Shown: positions 1-5,234 of the stretch, one piece after another | Numbering within the stretch: the stretch's first letter is position 1 | Layout: each line of letters begins with the position of its first letter | From: an uncultured cyanobacterium | GTDB taxonomy: Bacteria; Cyanobacteriota; Vampirovibrionia; Gastranaerophilales; Gastranaerophilaceae | Assembly (NCBI GenBank): GCA_945836835.1 | Contig: CAMAML010000100.1 | Span: 1-5,570, forward strand | DNA: 5,570 nt | Direction: 5' to 3' | The notes under the pieces: generated by a model | Database searches by the model: none | What the model was told of the DNA's origin: nothing | Seen by the model: the letters and a program-made list of their open reading frames with translations, nothing else | Translations under genes and position numbers: made by a program

Positions 1-651
1 GCCGAAAAACTCGGTGTAAGAGTTCCGAAAGTCCAAATCGGACAGGCAAATTCGACAAAGTATTTTCTGATTGAAAGATATGACAGAAAAATTGAAAACG
101 GAAAATTAAAACGCATTCATCAGGAAGATTTTTGTCAGGCATACAATATCCCGAGTGCCTACAAATACCAAGCGGAAGGTGGGGTTAATTTCAAACAGTG
201 CTTTGAACTGCTTAGAAAAACTTCCCGCCCTGCGGTTTCAATAAAGCAATTTATTGAGCTTATCACATTTAATTTTCTTATCGGAAACAACGACGCCCAC
301 GGAAAAAATTTTTCAATACTTCACCACGACGACGGGTTAATGGAGTTTGCTCCCGCCTATGATATACTGTCGTCTAGGGTTTACCCCGAATTGTCAAAGA
401 AAATGGCGATGAAAATAGGTGGATACTATGAACCCGATAAGATTTTGCCGAGACATTTTGAACGGTTTGCGGATGATGTCGGAATAAGTTACACCCAGTT
501 AAAGAAAATTATCATTAATCAGTGTAATGTTTTGCCGGACATTGTAAAAGAGGTTATATCAGGGGTTGAGAACACTATCGGAGAAGAGATTTTGCAACTT
601 GTCGTCAAAAACTGCACCCGAAATCTTGAAAAATTAAAAAGTAAAAGCTAA
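1..651 (+). CDS. HipA-family serine/threonine kinase toxin, C-terminal half (5' truncated by window edge)
   Basis: The reading frame is open from the first base, so the start lies outside the window; 216 residues and a TAA stop are visible. The HipA kinase core is recognisable. NNDAHGKN at about residues 96-103 matches the catalytic loop, with D98 as the likely catalytic Asp. APAYDILS at about 117-124 supplies the Mg-binding Asp (D121). The 23-residue gap between the two Asp agrees with E. coli HipA D309/D332. HipA proteins are about 400-440 residues, so the N-terminal half is missing only because of the window edge. HipA kinases act in the cytoplasm and are usually held in check by a HipB XRE-type antitoxin encoded just upstream; in E. 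coli the target is GltX. Whether this copy is a toxin is inference. The XRE gene downstream is in the opposite orientation, not the usual hipBA arrangement, so the true partner may lie to the left. Confidence 0.88.
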   Translation, partial: AEKLGVRVPKVQIGQANSTKYFLIERYDRKIENGKLKRIHQEDFCQAYNIPSAYKYQAEGGVNFKQCFELLRKTSRPAVSIKQFIELITFNFLIGNNDAHGKNFSILHHDDGLMEFAPAYDILSSRVYPELSKKMAMKIGGYYEPDKILPRHFERFADDVGISYTQLKKIIINQCNVLPDIVKEVISGVENTIGEEILQLVVKNCTRNLEKLKSKS

Positions 652-962
652 TCTAAATGAGAGGCTACAATATAGAGAAAACGTAAATTTTTCTCATCGA
701 GGTTGCCTATAATCTCACAAAGTTTTTGTTTAAGGTTCTCCGGGCTGTCGTAATGCTCGTTTTCAAAAAGCGATTGAATGGAGACTCCGAGAACGGAAGA
801 TATATTTTTCAAAGTCACAAAAGACGGATAAACCTGTCCCATCTCGATTTTAACCATATGCCGAGGACAAACGTCAATCATTTCGGCAAATTTTTCCTGC
901 GTAATCTTTTTTGCCTTGCGTAAAGTTCTTATCTTTTTTCCTAAACACTCTTTTTCATTCAT
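648..962 (-). CDS. XRE-family helix-turn-helix transcriptional regulator
   Basis: A 104-residue protein. Residues ~6-62 form a Cro/C1-type HTH domain: LGKKIRTLRKAKKITQEKFA, then the recognition-helix region (AEMIDVCPRHMVKIEMG) and the closing helix (TLKNISSVLGVSIQSLFE). The remaining ~40 residues are a short, mostly helical acidic/basic tail with no recognised domain. The ATG at 962 is chosen because AGGTGG sits 5 bases before it; a GTG at 971 lies inside that Shine-Dalgarno and is unlikely. Its TAG stop overlaps the TAA of the convergent hipA-like gene (shared bases 649-650). It is divergent from the pilin-like gene at 1118, so its promoter lies in the shared AT-rich 963-1117 region. It could be a HipB-like antitoxin, a self-repressor, or a regulator of the divergent gene; the sequence does not decide. 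Confidence 0.9.
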   Translation of the reverse strand: MNEKECLGKKIRTLRKAKKITQEKFAEMIDVCPRHMVKIEMGQVYPSFVTLKNISSVLGVSIQSLFENEHYDSPENLKQKLCEIIGNLDEKNLRFLYIVASHLD

Positions 963-1029
963 AAATACCACCTAAATAAAGTTTAATAAATACCACGATT
1001 AATATAATGATTTTGAAAGACATTTTTTA

Positions 1030-1058
1030 TTGACAAAATGCATAAAAATACATATAAT
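1030..1058 (+). promoter_or_regulatory. Consensus sigma-70 promoter of the pilin-like gene
   Basis: TTGACA at 1030-1035 and TATAAT at 1053-1058 are separated by exactly 17 bases, a full match to the housekeeping consensus. Transcription should start near 1065, giving a ~53-base leader. AGGAGG at 1105-1110 lies 7 bases before the ATG at 1118. Both signals are near optimal, so the gene is probably strongly expressed unless repressed. Confidence 0.85.
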
Positions 1059-1096
1059 ATGAATATGAGTACAAAATTGGACAAAAATATGAATAT
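1056..1096 (+). repeat. Direct repeat AATATGAATAT, possible operator
   Basis: AATATGAATAT occurs at 1056-1066 and again at 1086-1096, with start points 30 bp apart (about three helical turns). The first copy overlaps the -10 box and the presumed start site; the second is in the leader. This placement would suit a repressor such as the divergent XRE protein. The element is AT-rich, so chance is possible; operator function is inference. Confidence 0.4.
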
Positions 1097-1117
1097 TTAT
1101 ACATAGGAGGTTCATTA

Positions 1118-2218
1118 ATGAACAAAAACTTAAAACAACACAATGCATTTACATTAGCAGAAGTCCTTATTACCCTCGGCGTAATCGGTGTAGTAGCGGC
1201 GGTTACAATGCCGACTTTAGTTACGAATATTCAGGAAAAAATTAGAAAAGAACAGGTGAGAACCGTTAAATACAAATTCACCAAAGCGACTGACAAGATG
1301 AATAGTTTGGGAAAAATCGGGCGGTATAATACGACCATGGATTTTGTTAACGAGCTTAAAAAGCACTTGAGCATAGCAAAAATTTGTGACAGCGGTCAGC
1401 TTGGTGAATGCTGGGGCGGAGAGAGCTTTTCAAACCTTAACGGCTCAAAAACCTACACGGTTACCGAGTTAACCACGGGAAAAACTCTTGAGGCATTGCA
1501 GGCAAACTCGGGTAACATGGATACAGTCGGGATTGTGACGGGTGACGGAACTCCGATTATTTTAACCTACGGGAAAGAATGTCAAGCGTTAGACGAAACC
1601 AAACAATACACGTGGTCGGTCGTGGACGGCAAGCCTGAAACAAACGCCACGGCAGGATGTGTGAGCATGGTCTTTGACATAAACGGAGCAAAAGGACCGA
1701 ACAAACTCGGCACCGACGTCCGCACAATGAACTCACTACTCGGCATGGTTAACCTAGGAGATAGCTACGCTCCACTAACTCAAGCAGAATGTACCAAATA
1801 CAAAAATGAACTTGGTATAACGAATTGTTACGACGGTAGTGACGGCGGCAACAACCAAAAACAGGATGAAGATATGTGGGGCGGTGCAGTAAAAGCATGC
1901 CATGACCTCGGATTGCATTTACCAAGCTCGGAAACCTTAGCCCAAATCGCAACCCTGCAATTCGGCGTGCCGATTGATACAACCGAGAGTGTTGCATTTA
2001 CCCCAGAAAAATGCACCGAATACTCATACATGAGTTGCAAGTTCCCTCCTTCAACCGCAGAATATTCTTCACCGGTCTCCAACTTTAGTGGCAACTATTG
2101 GTCGAGCCGTGAGGGTTCCGCAGCGGGCGCGTACAGGCGGTACTTCTACTCCTCCCACTCGAACTACTACAGCGACTACCGTTACCTCGCGCACTACGCG
2201 TTGTGCCTAGGTGATTAA
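1118..2218 (+). CDS. Class III prepilin-like surface protein with C-terminal lectin-fold (DUF1566-like) domain; candidate DGR target
   Basis: 366 residues. The N-terminus is a type IV pilin/type II secretion pseudopilin signal: a short basic leader (residues 1-10) ends in A10, then FTLAE with the conserved Glu at +5, followed by a hydrophobic helix to about residue 31. A prepilin peptidase would cut after A10 (Ala instead of the usual Gly). Residues ~35-240 match, from memory, pilin-like proteins abundant in Gastranaerophilales. Residues ~250-366 form a second domain (W254, C261, LPSSETLA at 268-275, NYWSS at 326-330, ending YALCLGD) that resembles C-type-lectin/DUF1566-like domains. The last ~40 residues are rich in Tyr, Ser, Arg and His and look like a DGR variable region. 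Start ATG has AGGAGG 7 bases upstream and a consensus promoter. Probable role: secreted or pilus-associated ligand binding; the ligand is unknown. A paralogous tail is encoded at 5272-5570. Confidence 0.85.
   Translation: MNKNLKQHNAFTLAEVLITLGVIGVVAAVTMPTLVTNIQEKIRKEQVRTVKYKFTKATDKMNSLGKIGRYNTTMDFVNELKKHLSIAKICDSGQLGECWGGESFSNLNGSKTYTVTELTTGKTLEALQANSGNMDTVGIVTGDGTPIILTYGKECQALDETKQYTWSVVDGKPETNATAGCVSMVFDINGAKGPNKLGTDVRTMNSLLGMVNLGDSYAPLTQAECTKYKNELGITNCYDGSDGGNNQKQDEDMWGGAVKACHDLGLHLPSSETLAQIATLQFGVPIDTTESVAFTPEKCTEYSYMSCKFPPSTAEYSSPVSNFSGNYWSSREGSAAGAYRRYFYSSHSNYYSDYRYLAHYALCLGD
2090..2218 (+). other. Candidate DGR variable region (VR) at the 3' end of the pilin-like gene
   Basis: This covers residues 325-366. 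The segment follows the pattern of lectin-fold DGR targets: a conserved NYWSS entry, a variable stretch, and a fixed tail (YALCLGD). In residues 330-360, 20 of 31 codons end in C (TAC, TCC, CAC, AAC, GAC, AGC, CTC, TTC, GGC). That is what adenine-directed mutagenesis of AAC codons in a template would give, since the third C stays fixed. The segment is also more GC-rich than the rest of the gene. The fixed end TTGTGCCTAGG would be the homing-initiation side. No template repeat or reverse transcriptase is visible in the window, so this is a candidate only. Confidence 0.5.
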
Positions 2219-2288
2219 AAAGTTATCGTGTTCAATGACAACGTAACCGATTACCCCCTCACGTAGGTAGAGGGCGAATTTTAACATT
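2195..2288 (+). repeat. 3'-flank repeat, copy 1 (inverted relative to copy at 5133-5295)
   Basis: Blocks shared with the other copy, in the same order: TTGTGCCTAGG (2201-2211), GACAACGTAAC (2237-2247), CCCCCTCAC (2254-2262), AGGTAGAG (2265-2272), TTTTAACATT (2279-2288). The gaps between blocks 2-3 and 4-5 are 6 bases in both copies. The repeat starts in the coding end of the pilin-like gene and runs ~70 bp past its stop. CCCTC and GAGGG inside it can pair as a short hairpin (2256-2274), which could act as a terminator-like element, though no T-run follows directly. Confidence 0.75.
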
Positions 2289-2371
2289 TATTCAGCCACC
2301 GTCGAGTTCCACAAATGCCGATTTCACGGTAGCTTTCGCCCCGTCGTGTCCTGCGAAAAAAGGAGGGCATC

Positions 2372-2401
2372 ATGCTGAACTTGCGGATACGCAATTAGCA
2401 C
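2372..2401 (+). other. Imperfect hairpin with GATA loop, overlapping a mini-ORF with a strong SD
   Basis: TTGCG-GATA-CGCAA (2381-2394) forms the core. Flanking TGCTGAA and TTAGCA can extend it with single-base bulges. AGGAGG at 2361-2366 lies 5 bases before ATG 2372, opening an 8-codon frame (MLNLRIRN, TAG at 2396-2398). This is the only structure I see in the 2289-2429 gap between the pilin-like gene and the convergent TIGR02757 gene. It could be a dispersed repeat fragment or a transcript-end structure; no U-tract supports intrinsic termination. Confidence 0.3.
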
Positions 2402-2429
2402 CGCCGTGATGTCACACTCAGTCACTTAA

Positions 2430-3185
2430 TCACGAGCGAGCAACCCCGTACCCGAATGTCGCAAAGTCATATTTCACCGGGTCATTAGGATCAAAGGTTC
2501 TAAGGGTTTCCGTCAGCTCCACAACCGCCTTAAAATCGTTGCTTTTGCGGGTCAAAAGCCCCATTTCTCTCGTAACCCGTGCCACGTGAACGTCAAGCGG
2601 GATAAGCAGTTTTGATGTCGGCATAAATTCCCATATACCAAAATCGACGGGAGGTTTTCGCACCATCCACCTTAAAAACATGTTCATCCGCTTCATCGCC
2701 CCGCCGTTTGAAGGGTTCGGTATCATAAAATAAAACCCCTGCCCGACATCTTTTGAACACCTTGAATAAAAATAGTCCGTTACTGTCTTGAAAAAGTTAG
2801 GATCCGTCAAATCCTCCGTCTTGTCGTACGCAAACTTGAAAAGCCCCTCCAGTCCGCCGTCTTTCGTGTAAAGCGTTTTCATTATATTGAAAATTTGGGC
2901 AAAATCCTCGCTCTTGCCAAACCGATAGTTAAAATCACCCAAAATTTTCTCGTCAAAATTCTCTATAAAGTTCAACGGCTCGTTCTCGGTGATCGAAAAC
3001 AGGGCGTCCAATTTCTTGTTAAAAACTTTCCTTGAGCCGTAAGCAACCAGCGACGAGATAAAACCCGCTATCTCAATATCCTTTTTGGCTGAAAATCTGT
3101 GCGGAAACTGTATCGGATCCGCAGAAATAAAACTCTCAACCTCAAACTTCCTTGCTAATTCATCAATCTCAACCTGACTTATCAC
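2430..3185 (-). CDS. TIGR02757 / DUF2400 family protein
   Basis: About 251 residues, the normal length for the family. Hallmarks in order: DPIQFPHRFS...DIEIAGFISSLVAYG near the N-terminus (~23-50), KRMNMFLRWMVR followed by VDFGIW (~165-185), LLIPLDVHVARVTREMGLLTRK (~193-214) and FDPNDPVKYDFATFGYG (~231-247). The PLDVH...LGLL.RK...DPVKYDFA pattern is reminiscent of helix-hairpin-helix DNA glycosylase folds, but no activity is established that I know of. The start is uncertain: GTG 3194 overlaps the purine run GGGGGAG (3200-3194), whereas GTG 3185 lies 8 bases after it and is preferred; TTG 3191 is too close. The gene stands alone, convergent with the pilin-like gene, with its promoter presumably in 3195-3300, where I find no clear -35/-10 pair. 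Confidence 0.9.
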   Translation of the reverse strand: MISQVEIDELARKFEVESFISADPIQFPHRFSAKKDIEIAGFISSLVAYGSRKVFNKKLDALFSITENEPLNFIENFDEKILGDFNYRFGKSEDFAQIFNIMKTLYTKDGGLEGLFKFAYDKTEDLTDPNFFKTVTDYFYSRCSKDVGQGFYFMIPNPSNGGAMKRMNMFLRWMVRKPPVDFGIWEFMPTSKLLIPLDVHVARVTREMGLLTRKSNDFKAVVELTETLRTFDPNDPVKYDFATFGYGVARS

Positions 3186-3302
3186 GGGCAACACTCCCCC
3201 AAACTAACACAAAAATACAATCCGTAAAAACATTATTCACACTTACATTTTACCCACAACTCTCCGAATTTCGCAATTTTTTACAAAACTTCATAATTAC
3301 AA

Positions 3303-3378
3303 AAACCATGCAAAAACCATGCACCGCACATGATTTCATGGTTTGAAAGCATGGAAACCATGACGTACCATGGGTTTC
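3303..3378. repeat. Cluster of AAACCATG / CATGGTTT inverted and direct repeats
   Basis: AAACCATG lies at 3303-3310, 3314-3321 and 3355-3362. Its complement CATGGTTT lies at 3337-3344. A near-copy CATGGGTTTC lies at 3369-3378, followed by CACGGTTTC. Three hairpins are possible: 3314-3321 with 3337-3344, 3337-3344 with 3355-3362 (10-base loop), and 3354-3362 with 3369-3378 (one bulged G, 6-base loop). The second excludes the other two. The function is unknown: operator array, structured RNA, or a degraded palindromic repeat element. Confidence 0.7.
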
Positions 3379-3458
3379 ACGGTTTCAAAACGCCAAAGCT
3401 CAACAACGACGGGCAAAAAACCCAACTTTACAAATGTTAACAATCACATGTTTGACTA

Positions 3459-3487
3459 TTGAAAAATTTTTTCGGTTTACATATTAT
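3459..3487 (+). promoter_or_regulatory. Sigma-70 promoter of the small Cys-rich gene
   Basis: TTGAAA (3459-3464) and TATTAT (3482-3487) are separated by 17 bases. Each box differs from consensus by one base. An upstream TTGACT (3452-3457) is 24 bases from the -10 and too far to serve. The predicted start near 3494 leaves a ~48-base leader containing a hairpin. Confidence 0.65.
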
Positions 3488-3498
3488 GGAGATAGGGA

Positions 3499-3515
3499 TA
3501 TGGCATGAAGCCATA
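3499..3515 (+). other. Short leader hairpin upstream of the Cys-rich gene
   Basis: TATGGC (3499-3504) pairs perfectly with GCCATA (3510-3515) around the loop ATGAA. It sits at the predicted 5' end of the transcript, just before the AAGGAG motif at 3520-3525. It may stabilise the 5' end or shape access to the ribosome binding site. Confidence 0.4.
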
Positions 3516-3534
3516 GGGGAAGGAGATTTCGGGA

Positions 3535-3570
3535 ATGTCATGTGTCCGAAAATATCTTACCGGTGTATAA
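3535..3570 (+). other. Possible 11-codon leader ORF with the best Shine-Dalgarno
   Basis: ATG at 3535 has AAGGAG (3520-3525) at 9 bases, better than the main gene's start. It encodes MSCVRKYLTGV and ends at TAA 3568-3570, overlapping the start of the main frame out of register. It may be a coupling or leader peptide, or it may reflect a small duplication at the start: ATGTC then ATGTGTCC, where a single ATGTCC would give the main protein an ATG start reading MSEN. Confidence 0.3.
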
Positions 3571-3823
3571 GTGTACAGATAATTTGTGGAGATTGTATAA
3601 ATTGTTTAGAAGTAGGGATATGGGTAGAGCGGTAGCGGTCAGAAGATGGACGACCACGGCTCTTGAATGTTATAAAAGAGGTTGTAATTGTGAAGGATGT
3701 TTTTATAAGGACTTTTTCAGCGGCTCGTCGCAAAAGTGCCAAATGAAAGCCTCCGTCTTGGAACTCGTCAGAGTTATCGGAACTCCTAACGTCGAGTTGC
3801 AACAGTTCTTGGTTGAAGAATAG
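3542..3823 (+). CDS. Small Cys-rich protein of unknown function
   Basis: 93 residues starting at GTG, weakly supported by GGGA 7 bases upstream; no other in-frame start exists before the upstream stop at 3506, and GTG 3563 is the next alternative. The family is not one I can name. The centre has a cysteine cluster: C43, then C48-x-C50-x2-C53, then C66, in ECYKRGCNCEGC...QKCQMK. This arrangement would suit Zn or Fe-S binding. The N-terminal half is basic (RLYKLFRSRD...AVRRWTT) and the C-terminal third looks helical (ASVLELVRVIGTPNVELQQFLVEE); together these suggest a small nucleic-acid-binding or regulatory protein, but that is inference. It has its own promoter, and hpf downstream also has one. 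Real-gene evidence: full-length frame with a Cys motif, promoter, and protein-like composition. Confidence 0.75.
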   Translation: MSENILPVYKCTDNLWRLYKLFRSRDMGRAVAVRRWTTTALECYKRGCNCEGCFYKDFFSGSSQKCQMKASVLELVRVIGTPNVELQQFLVEE

Positions 3824-3864
3824 TAACATAATTCTTACGGGTACTTTAATTTTTTTGATTATTG

Positions 3865-3873
3865 TGCTATAAT
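3865..3873 (+). promoter_or_regulatory. Extended -10 promoter of hpf
   Basis: TGC TATAAT (TG at 3865-3866, TATAAT at 3868-3873) is a full extended -10 element. The -35 position (TTTAAT at 3845-3850) is poor, as is usual for extended -10 promoters. A start near 3880 gives a ~29-base leader with GGAGAG at 3898-3903. Confidence 0.65.
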
Positions 3874-3908
3874 TGTAAGGCGTTATTATTTAAGCATGGA
3901 GAGATATT

Positions 3909-4241
3909 ATGCACATTCACGTAAATGGTAGAAACATTGAAATCACAGACGCAATCAAGTCTTATGTGAAAGAAAAAATCGGCAAAGTGGCAACTCACTC
4001 CGATCAAATTCAGGACATCGAAGTTGTATTGTCCGTAATCAAGAACCCGGCTGCATCGGGAAAACACGTTGCGGAAGTCAGCTGTAAGATGAACTCGGGT
4101 GCCGTTCGCTGTGAAGAGGCTGCCGACTCGATGTATGAAAGCATTGACTTGCTCGCAGACAAATTGAGCAGACAGTTGACAAAATTTAAGGATAAGGCTT
4201 TGGGGTCGGACAAATCCACCATCAGAACCTCGCAGGCTTAG
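3909..4241 (+). CDS. hpf: Ribosome hibernation-promoting factor, short form (HPF/RaiA, S30AE)
   Basis: 110 residues. The whole length is one S30AE domain: MHIHVNGRNIEITDAIKSYVKEKIGK at the start, the central strand region (IQDIEVVLSV...HVAEVSCKM) and the closing helix EEAADSMYESIDLLADKLSRQLTKFKDKA. Proteins of this family bind the 30S decoding region and inactivate ribosomes in stationary phase or stress. It lacks the C-terminal dimerisation domain of long-form HPF (~180 residues), so it is closer in size to E. coli HPF (95) or RaiA (113); which of these two roles it plays cannot be told. ATG 3909 has GGAGAG 5 bases upstream and an extended -10 promoter. It leads a two-gene unit with the glycosyltransferase 12 bases downstream. 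Confidence 0.93.
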   Translation: MHIHVNGRNIEITDAIKSYVKEKIGKVATHSDQIQDIEVVLSVIKNPAASGKHVAEVSCKMNSGAVRCEEAADSMYESIDLLADKLSRQLTKFKDKALGSDKSTIRTSQA

Positions 4242-4253
4242 GAACAGCAAAGA

Positions 4254-5039
4254 ATGATTAACGGGAAAAAAGTCGTCGTAATTATGCCGGCATACAATGC
4301 GGCAAAAACCTTGAAACAGACTTATGACGAGATTTATAAGCCTTTTGTGGACGAAGTTATCCTTGTTGACGACAACTCTCAGGATGAAACTCGAGAAGTC
4401 GCAAAAGAACTCGGAATTAAGACCATCGTGCATAAGGAAAACAGAGGTTACGGCGGAAACCAAAAATCCTGTTATAAAGCAGCATTGAAATCCGGGGCAG
4501 ACATCGTTGTGATGTTGCACCCGGATTATCAATATACCCCAAAACTCATCCCCTCAATCGTTTCTATGATGGCATTTGAGGAATACGACGCGGTCTTAGC
4601 ATCCCGTATGCTCGGAAATTCCGCACTCAAAGGTGGCATGCCGATGTACAAGTTTGTTGCAAACAAGTTCTTGACGTGGTTTGAGAATATTTGTACGGGC
4701 GAAAAACTCACCGAATACCACACGGGATTTAGAGGGTTTACCTCAAAAGTCTTGAAAGAATTGCCACTGGAAGCCTGCGACGACGATTTCATTTTTGACA
4801 ATGAAATGATTGCCCTTATGTTTTACAAAAACTACAACATCGGCGAAATTTCCTGTCCGACAAAGTATTTTAAAGAGGCGTCCTCGATTAACTTTATGCG
4901 TTCGTGCAAATACGGTTTCGGGGTGCTTGGGGTAAGCGTGAAGTATATCTTTGCCAAACTCGGGCTAAAATCGAAGATTTTTAAACCCGACGCGAAAAAA
5001 CTTGACCTCAACTCCGAGATTGAATATTATTTTAAGTAG
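4254..5039 (+). CDS. Family 2 glycosyltransferase, DPM1-like (polyprenyl-phosphate sugar transferase type)
   Basis: 261 residues forming a GT-A fold. VVVIMPAYNAAKTL (7-20) is the nucleotide-sugar entry motif. LVDDNSQDET (37-46) carries the paired Asp. ENRGYGGNQKSCYKAAL (62-78) is typical of the family. VVMLHPDYQYTP (85-96) supplies the metal-binding Asp (D91); the HPDYQY form is usual in this bacterial subfamily. HTGFRGF (~156-162) lies in the acceptor region. No transmembrane segment is obvious, so it is probably a cytoplasmic or membrane-associated transferase moving a sugar from a nucleotide donor to a lipid or polysaccharide acceptor; the substrate is not readable. The AGGAA at 4240-4244 overlaps the hpf stop codon and lies 9 bases before ATG 4254, so translation is probably coupled to hpf. 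Confidence 0.9.
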   Translation: MINGKKVVVIMPAYNAAKTLKQTYDEIYKPFVDEVILVDDNSQDETREVAKELGIKTIVHKENRGYGGNQKSCYKAALKSGADIVVMLHPDYQYTPKLIPSIVSMMAFEEYDAVLASRMLGNSALKGGMPMYKFVANKFLTWFENICTGEKLTEYHTGFRGFTSKVLKELPLEACDDDFIFDNEMIALMFYKNYNIGEISCPTKYFKEASSINFMRSCKYGFGVLGVSVKYIFAKLGLKSKIFKPDAKKLDLNSEIEYYFK

Positions 5040-5059
5040 GCAAGAGGGGATGTCATCTT

Positions 5060-5102
5060 AACTTTTTCGGGTGCGGTAGCGAATAAGTGATAAAGTTTTT
5101 AT
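5060..5102 (+). terminator. Weak candidate terminator after the hpf-glycosyltransferase unit
   Basis: AACTTT (5060-5065) can pair with AAAGTT (5092-5097), and TTCG/CGAA (5066-5069, 5080-5083) can add inner pairs; T-rich sequence (TTTATT) follows. The stem is AT-rich and interrupted, so this is only a possible intrinsic terminator. Confidence 0.25.
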
Positions 5103-5175
5103 TGGAATTTTGAAAATCTACAATGTCCAAATAATGTTAAAACTTCCACTCTACCTGCGAGAGAAGAGAGGGTTA

Positions 5176-5204
5176 TGGCAGTTGCCCTAATCGGGCAACT
5201 GCCA
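5176..5204. repeat. Perfect 12-bp inverted repeat (hairpin) inside copy 2 of the flank repeat
   Basis: TGGCAGTTGCCC (5176-5187) and GGGCAACTGCCA (5193-5204) are exact reverse complements around TAATC. No T-run follows on either strand, so it is not a standard intrinsic terminator. It lies in the 52-base segment absent from copy 1, flanked by pyrimidine-rich CCCTCTC-type sequence, and resembles a small dispersed palindromic element. Confidence 0.8.
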
Positions 5205-5234
5205 CGAGGTGAGGGGGCAAGCTGTTACGTTGTC

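Larger units (their letters stand above)
3195..3541. other. Gene-free region with repeat cluster, promoter and leader
   Basis: This 347-base gap separates two divergent genes. The left part (3195-3300) is AT-rich and should hold the promoter of the TIGR02757 gene. The middle has the CATG repeat cluster (3303-3378). The right part carries the promoter and structured leader of the small Cys-rich gene. A 64-codon open frame at 3152-3346 has no ribosome binding site or recognisable sequence and is not considered a gene. Confidence 0.7.

Noticed and set aside
726..923. 65-codon open frame on the plus strand
   Set aside because: It is antisense to the XRE gene, has no ribosome binding site and shows no protein-family features.
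1749..2094. Two minus-strand open frames (1749-1997, 1828-2094)
   Set aside because: They lie inside the pilin-like gene and are shadows of its C-terminal domain codons.
2219..2429. Template repeat or reverse transcriptase inside the window
   Set aside because: I looked in the gaps 2219-2429, 3195-3541 and 5040-5271 for an adenine-rich near-copy of the VR and found none; no open frame resembles a reverse transcriptase.
3152..3346. 64-codon open frame running into the CATG repeats
   Set aside because: It overlaps the start of the TIGR02757 gene, has no ribosome binding site, and ends in repeat sequence.
3303..3378. CATG repeats as a CRISPR array
   Set aside because: Units are only 8 bases, mixed in orientation and unevenly spaced, with no spacer-like regularity and no cas genes.
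3867..4532. 221-codon minus-strand open frame across hpf and the glycosyltransferase
   Set aside because: Both plus-strand genes under it are clearly recognised families; the frame is Cys/Phe/His-rich shadow sequence.
5176..5204. 12-bp palindrome as an intrinsic terminator
   Set aside because: Neither strand has a T-run directly after the stem.
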